Notes: generated by a model not told the origin, from the letters alone. DNA of 64,000 nucleotides from Clostridium jeddahitimonense (GCA_000753455.2 LM994670.1:3045653-3109652), one strand, 5' to 3'. Positions 29,998-39,713 are shown, counted from the first letter of the stretch. A program made the numbers and translations.

Positions 29998-31287
29998 TTA
30001 GATTACAAAATATAATAATAAAGGTATTGCTAACACATATATTCCCCAATTTAATTCTTTGAACTTTCCAGCTAAAACTTTAGTAAATAAGTAAGCTAAA
30101 ATACCAATACTTATTCCGTTAGATATGCTTGATGTAAATATAGTAAATACTATAGTTGCAAAAGCTGGGAATGATTCTGTAAAATCATTAAAATCAATAT
30201 CCTTAACTCCAGTTATCATTAATAATCCTATAAGAATTAATGCTGGTGCTGTTGCTTCACTTGGTATCATTGCTGCTATTGGTGTAATAAATAGTGTTAA
30301 TGCAAAACAAATACCTGTAGTCACTGCTGTAAGTCCTGTTCTACCACCTTCTTCAACACCTGCTGCTGATTCAATGTATGTAGTTACAACTGTTGATCCA
30401 AATAATGCACCTACTATTGTTGCTATAGCATCTACTAAGAAAGGCTTGTTTATGTTTGGTAAATTACCATTTTCGTCTAAAAGGTTAGCTTTAGCAGATA
30501 CACCTAATAACGTTCCTAAAGTTGAGAAGAAATCACCAACAAAGAATGTAAATGCTAGTGGGAAGAAACTCCACTTTAATGCTCCCATTATGTCTAACTT
30601 AAATGCTATTGGTGCAATTGATGGTGGCATTGTTACTAAGCTTTCTGGTACTTGAGTAACTCCTAGTGGAATACCTATTATTGTAGTTACTACAATTCCT
30701 ATTAATATTGCGCCCTTAACTTTTCTAGCAGTTAAAAATACTACTACTAATAATCCTATTAAAGTAAGAATAACTCCTTTTGATGTTAAATCACCCATTG
30801 CTATTTTCCCTGCTGATGTATCCATTAATCCACCATTAGAAAAACCAAGTGATACTATGTAAAAACCTATTGCTACTCCAATTGCGTACTTAACATTCTT
30901 TGGGATTAAGTTAACTATAACTTCTCTTAAACCAAGAACTGTTAAAATTAAAAATGCTACTCCTGAAATAAATACTATTCCAAGACCTGTTTCCCATGTT
31001 ACTACTCCGGCTGAAACTAATGTGTATGCAAAGAATGCATTACTTCCCATAGCTGGTGCTAAAGCAAAAGGTAGATTTGTATATATCCCCATAAATATAC
31101 TAAATACTGCTCCTAATATTGCAGTTACAACCGTTACCGCACCTACATCCATTCCTGCTGCTCCCATGAACATAGGTTGTACAACCAAAATATATGCCAT
31201 TGTCATAAAAGTAGTTATCCCAGCAGTTACTTCTGTTCTAACGCTGGTATTATTTTCTTTTAATTTAAATAATTTTTCTATCATCAT
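29998..31287 (-). CDS. NCS2-family purine permease (AzgA/PbuG-like)
   Basis: The 429-residue polytopic protein begins with the AzgA-type signature TEVTAGITTFMTMAYILVVQ and carries LAPAMGSNAFFAYT, VVTTYIESAAGVEEGGRTG and a long hydrophobic tail. AzgA/PbuG proteins import adenine, guanine or hypoxanthine with protons. Two adenine deaminase genes downstream favour adenine or hypoxanthine. Ribosome site AGGGGAG before a double ATG; the first is taken. Confidence 0.92.
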   Translation of the reverse strand: MMIEKLFKLKENNTSVRTEVTAGITTFMTMAYILVVQPMFMGAAGMDVGAVTVVTAILGAVFSIFMGIYTNLPFALAPAMGSNAFFAYTLVSAGVVTWETGLGIVFISGVAFLILTVLGLREVIVNLIPKNVKYAIGVAIGFYIVSLGFSNGGLMDTSAGKIAMGDLTSKGVILTLIGLLVVVFLTARKVKGAILIGIVVTTIIGIPLGVTQVPESLVTMPPSIAPIAFKLDIMGALKWSFFPLAFTFFVGDFFSTLGTLLGVSAKANLLDENGNLPNINKPFLVDAIATIVGALFGSTVVTTYIESAAGVEEGGRTGLTAVTTGICFALTLFITPIAAMIPSEATAPALILIGLLMITGVKDIDFNDFTESFPAFATIVFTIFTSSISNGISIGILAYLFTKVLAGKFKELNWGIYVLAIPLLLYFVI

Positions 31288-31345
31288 TAGCTCCCCTTTA
31301 ATTTATACTCTTCTTATTGTTTATTAATTACGAACTATATTTTAT

Positions 31346-31374
31346 ATATTATATTTATTATTCGTATATGTCAA
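31346..31374 (-). promoter_or_regulatory. Promoter of the purine permease with CGAA/TTCG half-sites
   Basis: Minus-strand TTGACA (31369-31374) and TAATAT (31346-31351) are 17 bases apart. Several short CGAA or TTCG words (near 31331, 31362, 31380 and 31406) stand out in a very A/T-rich stretch. They recall, but do not match fully, the PurBox (CGAAC) of PurR; operator status is tentative. Confidence 0.5.
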
Positions 31375-31510
31375 CATTTTTCGAATATTTATCGTAAATT
31401 TCTTTATATTTTTTCGTTATATAACGTACTATTAATTATATTTAACGTTAAATATTCACATCAATAAAACATTAAATAATAACAATTTCACTATTAATAT
31501 TTTCAGGCAA

Positions 31511-31532
31511 CAAAAAAACTCCCGAAGGAGTT
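31511..31532 (-). terminator. Terminator of the YczE-like gene
   Basis: On the minus strand AACTCC-TTCG-GGAGTT (a UUCG tetraloop in RNA) is followed by TTTTT. Confidence 0.9.
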
Positions 31533-31554
31533 CTATCATAATTTTAGCCATTAA

Positions 31555-32184
31555 CTAGCTTAACCCTTTTATTATAGATTTATGTTCTACTTTTGATGCA
31601 TCAAAATTTCTTAACCTAAATACTAACTGAATACTATATCCTAAAAATACAGCCGAAATTATTGTTCCTAATCCAACAGTTCCTCCCAGTATTATTCCTA
31701 AAATAAGCACTAATATTTCCATACCAGCTCTAATATACTTAATAGGTTTCTTTAATAATTCATTTAAAACTAACATTACTCCATCTCTTGGTCCACATCC
31801 TAACCCACAACTAATATACAAGTAACAACCATATCCCATAAGTAACATTCCAATTATCATCATTATAATTCCAGTTATCATATTGGAAGCTACAGGTATT
31901 ATATTTAAATACATTATTAAATCAATAAACTGCCCTATTAAAAGCATATTTAGTATAGTTCCAATTCCTAGCTTTTGCCCAAAGCACATTCCAACAATTA
32001 CAAATAATACTCCAATTATAATATTAGCTTGGCCAATAGTTATACCTGTTATTCTTGATAAGCCTTGGTGAAATACATCCCAAGGAGATAATCCTAAATT
32101 AGAATTTAACATAAAAATAGTTGAACTTGCACAGAATATAAATCCTGCAATTAACCTAAAAAACTTATATATTTTACTTTTCAT
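31555..32184 (-). CDS. YczE-like integral membrane protein
   Basis: The 209-residue protein has about five membrane segments. It shows the YczE pattern: LGLSPWDVFHQGLSRITGIT near the start, and CGLGCGPRDGVM in the middle. The repeated glycine-rich LGxxP/GPRD motifs suggest an internal duplication. YczE is needed for an antibiotic's assembly in Bacillus, but most members have no known function. Monocistronic, with a weak ribosome site. Confidence 0.8.
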   Translation of the reverse strand: MKSKIYKFFRLIAGFIFCASSTIFMLNSNLGLSPWDVFHQGLSRITGITIGQANIIIGVLFVIVGMCFGQKLGIGTILNMLLIGQFIDLIMYLNIIPVASNMITGIIMMIIGMLLMGYGCYLYISCGLGCGPRDGVMLVLNELLKKPIKYIRAGMEILVLILGIILGGTVGLGTIISAVFLGYSIQLVFRLRNFDASKVEHKSIIKGLS

Positions 32185-32305
32185 AATGCCACACTCTTTT
32201 CTTCTATTCTCTTTTATACTTTATTCATCCTCTTTAAAGCGTAATACTAAGCAAACTACAAAGCAACTTATTTAAGTTAATTGTTAAGATTATAGAGTTT
32301 AGAGC

Positions 32306-32336
32306 TTATAAATAAAGTCAGCCTAAGCTGACTTTA
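32306..32336 (-). terminator. Terminator of the FAD-dependent oxidoreductase gene
   Basis: A 10-bp stem TAAAGTCAGC/GCTGACTTTA (32313-32336) with a CTAA loop is followed by TTTATAAG on the minus strand. Confidence 0.7.
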
Positions 32337-32396
32337 AAACATTATAATTTTAGAAACTGCAATGCAGCATTCTCCTCAACTATTATCTGTTAACTA

Positions 32397-33803
32397 TTAA
32401 CTTTTAGCTAAGTTTCTTCCCATCATAACTCCCATAGCTGAAGCCATCATTAGACCTCTTGTCCAACCTGAAGAATCCCCTAAACAATATAATCCTTTTA
32501 TATTAGTTTCAAAGCTCTTATCAAGTTCAATCTTATTGCTATAGAACTTAATCTCTGGTCCGTAAAGAAGAGTTTCTCTACTTGCAAATCCAGGAACTAC
32601 AGCATCCATAGATTCTATAAAGTTTAAAATATTTGTCATTGTTCTATATGGTATAGCTGAAGTTAAATCTCCTGCTTCAGCATCTGGAAGAGTATGTTTT
32701 ATATTTGATTGATATAACTCATGATCCCATGTTCTCTTACCATCTAAAATATCACCATATCTTTGAACAATAATACTTCCATTTCCAAGCATATTTACAA
32801 GTTCAGCAACCTTCTTTCCATATTCTATAGGTTTATTGAAAGGCTCACAGAAATTATGAGAACTTAATATTGCTAAGTTAGTGTTTTCTGACTTTTTATT
32901 TTTATATGAATGTCCATTTACTATAGCTAAATCATTATCGTAATTTTCTTGACTAACAAATCCACCTGGATTTTGACAGAAAGTTCTTACCTTATCTTGG
33001 AATGGAGCTGGATAACCAATAAGTTTTGATTCGTATAAAACATCATTTACACTTTCCATAACTTCATTTCTAAGCTCAACTCTAACCCCGATATCAACAG
33101 TGCCTGCTCTATGGTCAATATTATGTTCTAAGCACATATCCTTTAACCAGTCAGCACCTTTTCTACCAGTAGCCACAACTACTTTATCAGCATAAACCTT
33201 TTCTTCTATCTTTTTAGTTCTTGAATCTGCTATTAATACCCCTTTAATAGTATCACCATCTACTATTAAATCTTTAGCTACTGTATCAAATTTTATTTCA
33301 ACACCTAACTCTAAAAGGTGATTTTGAATCTTTAAATATATTTGTTGTGCCATTTCAGTACCTAAGTGTCTTATAGGACAATCTACAAGCTTTAAGTTAC
33401 CTTTAATAGCCTTTCTTCTTATTTCCTTTACTGCTTCATTATTTCCTACACCTTCAACTTTAGTATCTGCACCAAAATCAAGATATATTTTATCAGTATA
33501 ATCAATAAACTCTTGAACTAGGTTTGGTCCCATAAGATCTGGTAAATCTCCACCAACCTCATAGTTTAATGAAAGCTTTCCATCAGAGAAAGCACCTGCT
33601 CCTGAAAAACCAGTAGTTATATGACAGTAAGGTTTGCATGATACACATACGTTAGTTTTTTCCTTAGGACAAGATCTCTTATCAATTCTTCTCCCTGCCT
33701 CTATAAGTAAAATATTCTTTTCTGGGTTTAATGTTTTCGCTTCTAATGCTGTGAAAATTCCAGATGGACCTGCTCCTACAATTATTACATCATAATTCAT
33801 CAT
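32397..33803 (-). CDS. FAD-dependent dehydrogenase (COG2509-like)
   Basis: An N-terminal FAD-binding site (DVIIVGAGPSGIFTALEA) is followed by a Cys-rich stretch (KRSCPKEKTNVCVSCKPYCH) and TTGFSGAGAFSDGKLSL. The C-terminus has GLYCLGDSSGWTRGLMMA, the second FAD contact. This is a widespread clostridial family of unassigned function. The Cys cluster suggests a metal or Fe-S site, but that is not proven. Monocistronic, starting at the first of two ATGs behind GGAGG. Confidence 0.8.
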   Translation of the reverse strand: MMNYDVIIVGAGPSGIFTALEAKTLNPEKNILLIEAGRRIDKRSCPKEKTNVCVSCKPYCHITTGFSGAGAFSDGKLSLNYEVGGDLPDLMGPNLVQEFIDYTDKIYLDFGADTKVEGVGNNEAVKEIRRKAIKGNLKLVDCPIRHLGTEMAQQIYLKIQNHLLELGVEIKFDTVAKDLIVDGDTIKGVLIADSRTKKIEEKVYADKVVVATGRKGADWLKDMCLEHNIDHRAGTVDIGVRVELRNEVMESVNDVLYESKLIGYPAPFQDKVRTFCQNPGGFVSQENYDNDLAIVNGHSYKNKKSENTNLAILSSHNFCEPFNKPIEYGKKVAELVNMLGNGSIIVQRYGDILDGKRTWDHELYQSNIKHTLPDAEAGDLTSAIPYRTMTNILNFIESMDAVVPGFASRETLLYGPEIKFYSNKIELDKSFETNIKGLYCLGDSSGWTRGLMMASAMGVMMGRNLAKS

Positions 33804-34067
33804 AAAATACCTCCAACTAGCTTATAGTTCAGCTTTTTACGGTAGCTGAGTAGAAACATCCAGACCTTATTACCAGAAATATATAAGCGAATATTATTAA
33901 GTTTTGTTTAAAATTTATTCGGTTTTATTATATTGTATTTTACGAACAAAATCAATATATTTAAAAATAATATTTGTATTTTATAATAATTATTAATTAC
34001 TCTTTAATTTTTTTCTATATATTATATAATATTAAGATAATCATTTATATTTTGAGAGGTAATTTTT

Positions 34068-34532
34068 ATGAATAATATATTGACTGAAGAAAATATTAAG
34101 AAGCTAAGAGAAGAACTAGATTATAGAATGACTGTAAAGAGAGCTGAAATTGCTAAAGATAAACTTATCGCCGCTGCTCATGGTGATCGTTCAGAAAATG
34201 CAGAATATAAAGCAGCTTGCGAAAACTATAGGGAAAATGATAACAGAATACAATACTTATTAACTATGATTTCTACAGCAACAGTAGTTGATGATGCATC
34301 ATTAGACAAATCAGTATTAGGAATAAACAGTAAAGCAAGAATCAGATTTGTTGAATTTGACGACGAAGATACAATAACTCTTACTACTACTCTTGATGCC
34401 AATCCAGAAGATATGCTTATAAGTATTGAATCTGACTTAGGAAAAGCATTAGCAGGTAAAAAAGTTGGAGATATCGTAGAAGTTAATGCTCCTGCTGAAA
34501 ATTATTCAGTTGAAATATTAGAAATACTATAA
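34068..34532 (+). CDS. GreA/GreB-family transcription elongation factor
   Basis: The N-terminal coiled coil holds GDRSENAEYKAA, in which the acidic residues of the tip (Asp and Glu) that coordinate Mg2+ in RNA polymerase's channel are kept. A C-terminal FKBP-like domain follows (ISIESDLGKALAGKKVGDIV). At 154 residues it has normal Gre length. GDRSENAEY in place of GDLSENAEY, and a position away from the usual lysS neighbourhood, suggest a second Gre-type protein. Gre factors stimulate RNA cleavage in stalled polymerase. The ribosome site is GAGAGG. Confidence 0.88.
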   Translation: MNNILTEENIKKLREELDYRMTVKRAEIAKDKLIAAAHGDRSENAEYKAACENYRENDNRIQYLLTMISTATVVDDASLDKSVLGINSKARIRFVEFDDEDTITLTTTLDANPEDMLISIESDLGKALAGKKVGDIVEVNAPAENYSVEILEIL

Positions 34533-34567
34533 GTCTCAAAATCTTCGATTTGGTTAGAAAAACATGA

Positions 34568-34599
34568 TTAAGATTCCAAATTGAAATTTGGAATCTTAA
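34568..34599. terminator. Near-perfect palindrome after the Gre gene
   Basis: A 15-bp stem with a two-base centre (34568-34582, 34585-34599) lacks a T-run on either strand; it may be a weak terminator or RNA-processing hairpin. Confidence 0.4.
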
Positions 34600-34618
34600 A
34601 GTTAAATTATAAATGTAC

Positions 34619-34651
34619 ACCTACTAACATATGTGAGTAGGTTATTTTATT
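34619..34651 (+). terminator. Small hairpin before the thioredoxin-fold gene
   Basis: ACCTACT (34619-34625) pairs with AGTAGGT (34636-34642), then TATTTTATT. It may end the Gre transcript. The same CCTAC arm recurs in the hairpin after the next gene. Confidence 0.5.
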
Positions 34652-34678
34652 AAAAAATAAAATTTGAGAGGTTTTACT

Positions 34679-35182
34679 ATGGTTGAAATGAATATTAAAG
34701 AATTATATGAAGTTGGTACTACTTTTGAAACAGCAATTGGTCAAGGAACTAAAAGTGAACGAGCTAGAATTCCTAAAAATTATTCTAGAATTAACTTTCC
34801 TGAAGATATGATTAATACTTTAGTTAATTATGACAAAGAAATTAACTTTCTAGTTGCTGGCGAGATTTGGTGTCCTGACTTTCAATTAAACTCTACAGTA
34901 TTAAAGAAATTTACAGAACTTAATAATAATTTTGATATGTCCATAATTTCTATGGGAAGAGGTAAAAAATTTGTATTTCCTATTTTAGGAGTAGAGAATA
35001 TGAAGTTTCCTTTAATACTAGTGTTAGATAAGGAATTTAATATATTAGGTATCTTCGAAGAAAGACCTAATGTAGTTCATGAGGTATCTAATTTTGAAGA
35101 TATAAAATTAGATTATTATAAAGGTAGATACTTAATAGATTCTGCATATGAATTTATAGATATTATGAATAAAGCAAAATAA
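34679..35182 (+). CDS. Thioredoxin-fold protein (Thioredoxin_9-like) with CPDF in place of CxxC
   Basis: The 167-residue protein carries EIWCPDFQLN where the family normally has a CxxC (WCPDC) motif. One Cys remains, so disulphide reduction by the usual mechanism is unlikely. A conserved Pro (MKFPLILVLDKEF) sits where the cis-Pro loop is expected. The frame is open from TTG 34664, but GAGAGG at 34666-34671 makes ATG 34679 the better start. No signal peptide, so cytoplasmic. Function unknown. Confidence 0.75.
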   Translation: MVEMNIKELYEVGTTFETAIGQGTKSERARIPKNYSRINFPEDMINTLVNYDKEINFLVAGEIWCPDFQLNSTVLKKFTELNNNFDMSIISMGRGKKFVFPILGVENMKFPLILVLDKEFNILGIFEERPNVVHEVSNFEDIKLDYYKGRYLIDSAYEFIDIMNKAK

Positions 35183-35192
35183 ATACTTACTT

Positions 35193-35218
35193 GCCACCTA
35201 CACTTTTACGTAGGTGGC
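35193..35218. terminator. Hairpin between convergent genes
   Basis: GCCACCTAC (35193-35201) pairs with GTAGGTGGC (35210-35218). The T-runs are poor on both sides. Confidence 0.6.
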
Positions 35219-35225
35219 TCTCTAA

Positions 35226-36881
35226 TTACTCTAATTCAGCTTTTATTTTTTTTATTTTATCCATTAATTCAAAGTATTCCTCATCTAATTTCTTCTTGTT
35301 ATCATCATTGCTTTCTATTGATAAAAGCGTAATTACTTCTGATAATCTATTTTCAAGGAGTAATAACTCATCATCCTTATGCTTCTTATCAACAGTACTT
35401 ATATTTTTATTTAAGCTTTCCATATAATCAGCATACTTACCTTCAAATTCAGTTATTTTATTATCCTTAATTTCAATTATGTAATTACATACATTTGATA
35501 AAAATCGTATATCATGAGAAACCACTATTACGGTTTTATTGGTATTAATCAACGCATCTTCAAGAGCTTCCATAGTTTTAATATCTAAATAATTTGTAGG
35601 TTCATCTAATATTAATAAATTATTATTAGAAAGTATTATCTTACATATAGCTACTTTTACTCTCTCGCCACCTGATAACTCTTCTATTTTTTTATTTACA
35701 GAATTATTTTTAAATCCAAACTCACTTAAATTAATCCTTATAAAGCTTTCATCCCATTTAGAATCTTCTTTAATATTCTCTAAAATAGTTTTTTTGTACT
35801 CTAAAATATTTTGGCTTTGATCGAAATAACCAATCTTAACGCTTTTAGATATATTAATTCCTTCTACATCATTAGCAATAATCTTATTTAATAAAGTTGT
35901 TTTGCCACATCCATTTTCACCTATAATAGCAACCTTATATCCGTTCTTTATATTGAAACTAATATCCCCAACTAAATTTTTATCTCCTACAGACAATGTA
36001 AAATCTTTAATTTCAATTAAATTTTTAGCTGATACTTCTGTTCCCTCATTTATATTAATGATTATCTTCTCTTTTTCCTTAGGTGATGATTTAACCTCTA
36101 AATGTTCTATCCTCTTTTCTACTGACTTTATATTATTCTCTATATTCTTTTTCCCTCTTTGATCTCCCATTTTTATTGTCTTCGCCTCAGATTTTCCCAT
36201 ACCTTTTGGAGCCTTATGTATTCTATCCCTTAAAACCTCTTTTTCAGTTATAACACTTTCTAATCTAGCCTTTTCATGAATATACTTTTCATACTCGCGC
36301 TTTTTAACCTTAATATCTTCTTCTTTTTGATTTAAATAATCACTGTACCCACCTTTAAAGCAAGTTAATTTTCCATCATTTATTTCTATTATTTTATTAC
36401 AAATTTTATCTAAGAAATCTCTATCATGAGAAACTAATAAAACTGCCCCTTTATACTTCTTAAACATTTCTTCAAGTATATTAATGCTCTCTCTATCTAA
36501 ATTTGACGTAGGCTCATCAGCTATTATAAGGCTCCTATTTTCACTTAATGCATTTACTACTCTAATTTTAACCTTTTCTCCACCAGATAAATAATCTTCA
36601 TATCTATCTGGAGCCTTAAAGATACTCTTCACTTTACTATTTCCGCAATCTTCATAATCATCTTCATTCTGACTTATATACGAATAACTATCAGTTAAAT
36701 TTATACTTCCTTCATCAGCTTTAACCTTCCCCATTATTATCTTTATTAAAGTAGTTTTACCAACTCCATTTTCTCCTACAATTCCTACTCTATCTTTTTC
36801 TGCCAATTCAAACTTATCTATATCTAACAATAACCTATCTCCATAATATTTTTTTAATTTTTTTATAGTAATAAGCTTCAT
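35226..36881 (-). CDS. ABC-F ATPase, Lsa/Vga/CplR-like (possible ribosome protection protein)
   Basis: Two ABC domains have Walker A (GENGVGKTT, GENGCGKTT), signature (LSGGEKVK, LSGGERVK) and Walker B (LIIADEPTSNLD, LLILDEPTNYLD). There is no membrane domain, and a charged inter-domain linker (with KAPKGMGKSEAK) is present. This is the ABC-F fold, whose linker enters the ribosome. The linker motif resembles the antibiotic-resistance group (Lsa, Vga, CplR), so lincosamide, pleuromutilin or streptogramin A resistance is possible, not shown. The frame extends to a GTG at 36890 that lies inside GGAGGTG, so ATG 36881 is chosen (551 residues). It is a single gene. Confidence 0.85.
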   Translation of the reverse strand: MKLITIKKLKKYYGDRLLLDIDKFELAEKDRVGIVGENGVGKTTLIKIIMGKVKADEGSINLTDSYSYISQNEDDYEDCGNSKVKSIFKAPDRYEDYLSGGEKVKIRVVNALSENRSLIIADEPTSNLDRESINILEEMFKKYKGAVLLVSHDRDFLDKICNKIIEINDGKLTCFKGGYSDYLNQKEEDIKVKKREYEKYIHEKARLESVITEKEVLRDRIHKAPKGMGKSEAKTIKMGDQRGKKNIENNIKSVEKRIEHLEVKSSPKEKEKIIININEGTEVSAKNLIEIKDFTLSVGDKNLVGDISFNIKNGYKVAIIGENGCGKTTLLNKIIANDVEGINISKSVKIGYFDQSQNILEYKKTILENIKEDSKWDESFIRINLSEFGFKNNSVNKKIEELSGGERVKVAICKIILSNNNLLILDEPTNYLDIKTMEALEDALINTNKTVIVVSHDIRFLSNVCNYIIEIKDNKITEFEGKYADYMESLNKNISTVDKKHKDDELLLLENRLSEVITLLSIESNDDNKKKLDEEYFELMDKIKKIKAELE

Positions 36882-36949
36882 AGAATACACCTCCTTAATT
36901 ACCTCTTTATCAAGTTTGTGTAAAAATCCACTTATATATTAGATTTTAT

Positions 36950-36998
36950 ATTGTAAAATAAAAGAAGCCAAAAGTTCATATATCTTCTAGCTTCTTTT
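36950..36998 (-). terminator. Terminator of the transaldolase-like gene
   Basis: AAAAGAAGC (36960-36968) pairs with GCTTCTTTT (36990-36998) and a T-run follows on the minus strand. Confidence 0.8.
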
Positions 36999-37007
36999 AT
37001 TCTTATA

Positions 37008-37655
37008 TTATTTCTTAGGAACATCTTCCCAATCTTTTAAAAATTTTTCTATTCCCGCATCTGTTAGAGGATGCTTAGTCATTTGAATTATTACTTTATA
37101 AGGAACTGTTGCTATATGAGCTCCGCATCTTGCTGCTTTAGTAACATGAATTGGATTTCTTATACTTGCCGCAATTATTTCTGTTTTTATATCATGTATC
37201 TCAAATATCTCAACAATTTCTTTTATTAAATCCATTCCATCCATACCAATATCATCTAATCTTCCTAGGAAAGGACTCACATAAGTAGCTCCTGCCCTTG
37301 CCGCAAGTAATGCTTGTGCTGCAGAAAAAATAAGAGTTACATTTGTTTTTATCCCTTTAGATGATAATATTTTTGTAGCCTTTAACCCCTCTTGTGTCAT
37401 TGGAATCTTAATTACTATATTTTTATGAATTTTTACAAGTTCATCTGCTTCTTTAACCATTCCTTCTGCTTCAGTACTTATAACCTCCGCACTAATAGGT
37501 CCATCAACTATATTAGTTATTTCTGTAATAACCTCTTTAAAATCTCTTCCTGATTTTGCAATTAAGGATGGATTTGTAGTTACTCCACATATAACTCCCA
37601 TATCATTAGCCTTTTTAATCTCTTCAACTATGGCCGTATCTATAAATAACTTCAT
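37008..37655 (-). CDS. Transaldolase / fructose-6-phosphate aldolase-like protein
   Basis: This is the short (215-residue) transaldolase type. Motifs are [34 protein letters not shown] (Schiff-base Lys) and [14 protein letters not shown]. The short form includes fructose-6-phosphate aldolase and true transaldolases; sequence alone does not separate them with certainty. In clostridia it serves the non-oxidative pentose phosphate pathway. Monocistronic with its own terminator. Confidence 0.9.
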   Translation of the reverse strand: MKLFIDTAIVEEIKKANDMGVICGVTTNPSLIAKSGRDFKEVITEITNIVDGPISAEVISTEAEGMVKEADELVKIHKNIVIKIPMTQEGLKATKILSSKGIKTNVTLIFSAAQALLAARAGATYVSPFLGRLDDIGMDGMDLIKEIVEIFEIHDIKTEIIAASIRNPIHVTKAARCGAHIATVPYKVIIQMTKHPLTDAGIEKFLKDWEDVPKK

Positions 37656-37802
37656 TCTAACTCCTCCCTAGAATCAAATTTACTAGTTTAATTACAATAT
37701 ATGCAAATACAACAACTTTATACTGTCTTATTGAGTTTATGAGTTAATCGATATCCTTATACATAATAATTAATCAGGTTAATTATAAAAATTTTTAAAG
37801 TT

Positions 37803-39713
37803 TTAATCCATATCATATAATTTTATTTCACTTTTAATTCTTCTTATAAAATCTTCTAATTCTACTGAGCCTTCATCTCCATTTTTTCTACTTCTTAAAG
37901 CTATATTTTGATCTTCTACTTCTTTTTCTCCAACTATAACTATATATGGTACTCTTTCATTTCTTGCTTCTCTTATCTTATAGCCTATTTTTTCAGCACG
38001 TAAATCCTCTTCAACTCTTATATCATTATCTAATAATTTGTTCTTTACCTCATTTACATAATCATTAAACTTATCTGATATAGGCAAAATCTTAACTTGC
38101 ACTGGAGCAAGCCATGTTGGGAATTTACCTGCAAAATGCTCAATTAATATTCCTATAAACCTTTCTATACTTCCAAATATAACTCTATGGATAACTATAG
38201 GTCTATGCTTTTCTCCATCACTACCTATATAATCAAGTTCAAATCTTTGTGGCAACTGGAAGTCTAATTGTATTGTTCCACATTGCCATGTTCTACCTAA
38301 GCTATCTTGAAGATGGAAATCTATCTTTGGTCCATAAAAGGCTCCATCACCTTCATTTATTTTATATGGTAAATTTAATTCATCTAGAGCTCCTTTTAAT
38401 GACTCTTCAGCCATATTCCAGTCTTCATCACTTCCCATTGAGTCTTCTGGCCTTGTAGAAAGCTCAATATTATATTTAAATCCAAATTTTGAATATACTT
38501 CATCAATAAGCTCTACGACACCTTTTATCTCAAATTTAATTTGTTCAGGTAACATAAAAATATGCGCATCATCTTGAGTAAAAGCTCTAACTCTCATAAG
38601 TCCATGTAAAGCACCTGAAAGTTCATGTCTATGAACTCTTCCTAGTTCACCTAATCTCATTGGAAAATCTCTATATGAATGAACTTCTGATTTATAGACA
38701 AGCATTCCACCTGGACAATTCATTGGCTTTAATGCAAATTCTTCTTCATCGATAATAGAAGTATACATATTTTCTTTATAGTGATACCAATGTCCTGATG
38801 TTTCCCAAAGCTTTTTGTTTAACATTATTGGAGTTTCAATTTCTACATACCCAGCTTTTTGATGGACACCTCTCCAATAATTTATTAAAGTATTTTTTAA
38901 AACAACCCCTTTAGGTAAGAAAATTGGAAATCCTGGCCCCTCTTCTACAAAAGTAAATAGTTTTAAATCTTTACCTAACTTTCTATGATCTCTCTTTTTT
39001 GCTTCCTCTAAATTATGAAGATAAGTTTTTAGCTCATCTTTGCTTGCAAAGGCCACCCCATAAACCCTTTGAAGCATTTTATTTTTTTCATTTCCTCTCC
39101 AATAAGCACCGGCTACTGAAGTTAATTTAAATGCTTTTATATACTTAGTTGAATAAATATGAGGACCCCTACAAAGGTCAATAAATTCACCTTGTCTATA
39201 TAAAGATATTTTTTCTCCCTCTGGTAAATCATTTATAAGTTCTACTTTGTAACCTTCACCTCTATCTTCCATAAGCTTTAAAGCTTCTTCTCTTGATATA
39301 TCCATTCTTTCAAAACTTAAATTTTCAGAAATAATATTATTAATTTCTTTTTCAATCTTGTTTAAATCTTCTGTTGTTAACGGTTCTTCTATATCAAAAT
39401 CATAATAAAATCCATTATCTATTGATGGTCCTATTGCTAATTTTACATCCTTAAATACTCTCTTAACAGCTTGAGCCATAACATGTGAAGTAGAATGTCT
39501 CATAACTTCAACAGCTTTCTCATCTTCAAATGTTAAAATATTTACCTCATCATTATTTTTTAACTTATAACTTAAATCAACTAGCGTTCCATTTACTTCA
39601 CCTACTACTGCTGATTTAGCTAGATTTTTACTTAGTAATTTTGCAAGTTCATAAATATTAGAACCTTCTTCGATTTCTCTTACTGAGCCATCATTTAATT
39701 TTACGTTAATCAT
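37803..39713 (-). CDS. thrS: Threonyl-tRNA synthetase
   Basis: The domains in order are TGS (MINVKLNDGSVREIEEGSN), the editing domain (RHSTSHVMAQAVKRVF, GPSIDNGFYYDFD), the class II catalytic core (motif 2 MRLGELGRVHRHELSGAL; motif 3 HRVIFGSIERFIGILIEH) and the anticodon-binding domain. Zinc-site residues (the Cys in KPMNCPGGM and His residues) are present. Length (636) is normal. It is preceded by a Thr T-box, so expression rises when tRNA-Thr is uncharged. Ribosome site AAGGAGG. Confidence 0.97.
   Translation of the reverse strand: MINVKLNDGSVREIEEGSNIYELAKLLSKNLAKSAVVGEVNGTLVDLSYKLKNNDEVNILTFEDEKAVEVMRHSTSHVMAQAVKRVFKDVKLAIGPSIDNGFYYDFDIEEPLTTEDLNKIEKEINNIISENLSFERMDISREEALKLMEDRGEGYKVELINDLPEGEKISLYRQGEFIDLCRGPHIYSTKYIKAFKLTSVAGAYWRGNEKNKMLQRVYGVAFASKDELKTYLHNLEEAKKRDHRKLGKDLKLFTFVEEGPGFPIFLPKGVVLKNTLINYWRGVHQKAGYVEIETPIMLNKKLWETSGHWYHYKENMYTSIIDEEEFALKPMNCPGGMLVYKSEVHSYRDFPMRLGELGRVHRHELSGALHGLMRVRAFTQDDAHIFMLPEQIKFEIKGVVELIDEVYSKFGFKYNIELSTRPEDSMGSDEDWNMAEESLKGALDELNLPYKINEGDGAFYGPKIDFHLQDSLGRTWQCGTIQLDFQLPQRFELDYIGSDGEKHRPIVIHRVIFGSIERFIGILIEHFAGKFPTWLAPVQVKILPISDKFNDYVNEVKNKLLDNDIRVEEDLRAEKIGYKIREARNERVPYIVIVGEKEVEDQNIALRSRKNGDEGSVELEDFIRRIKSEIKLYDMD

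Noticed and set aside
30125..30655. 176-codon plus-strand frame opposite the purine permease
   Set aside because: Antisense shadow with no start signals.
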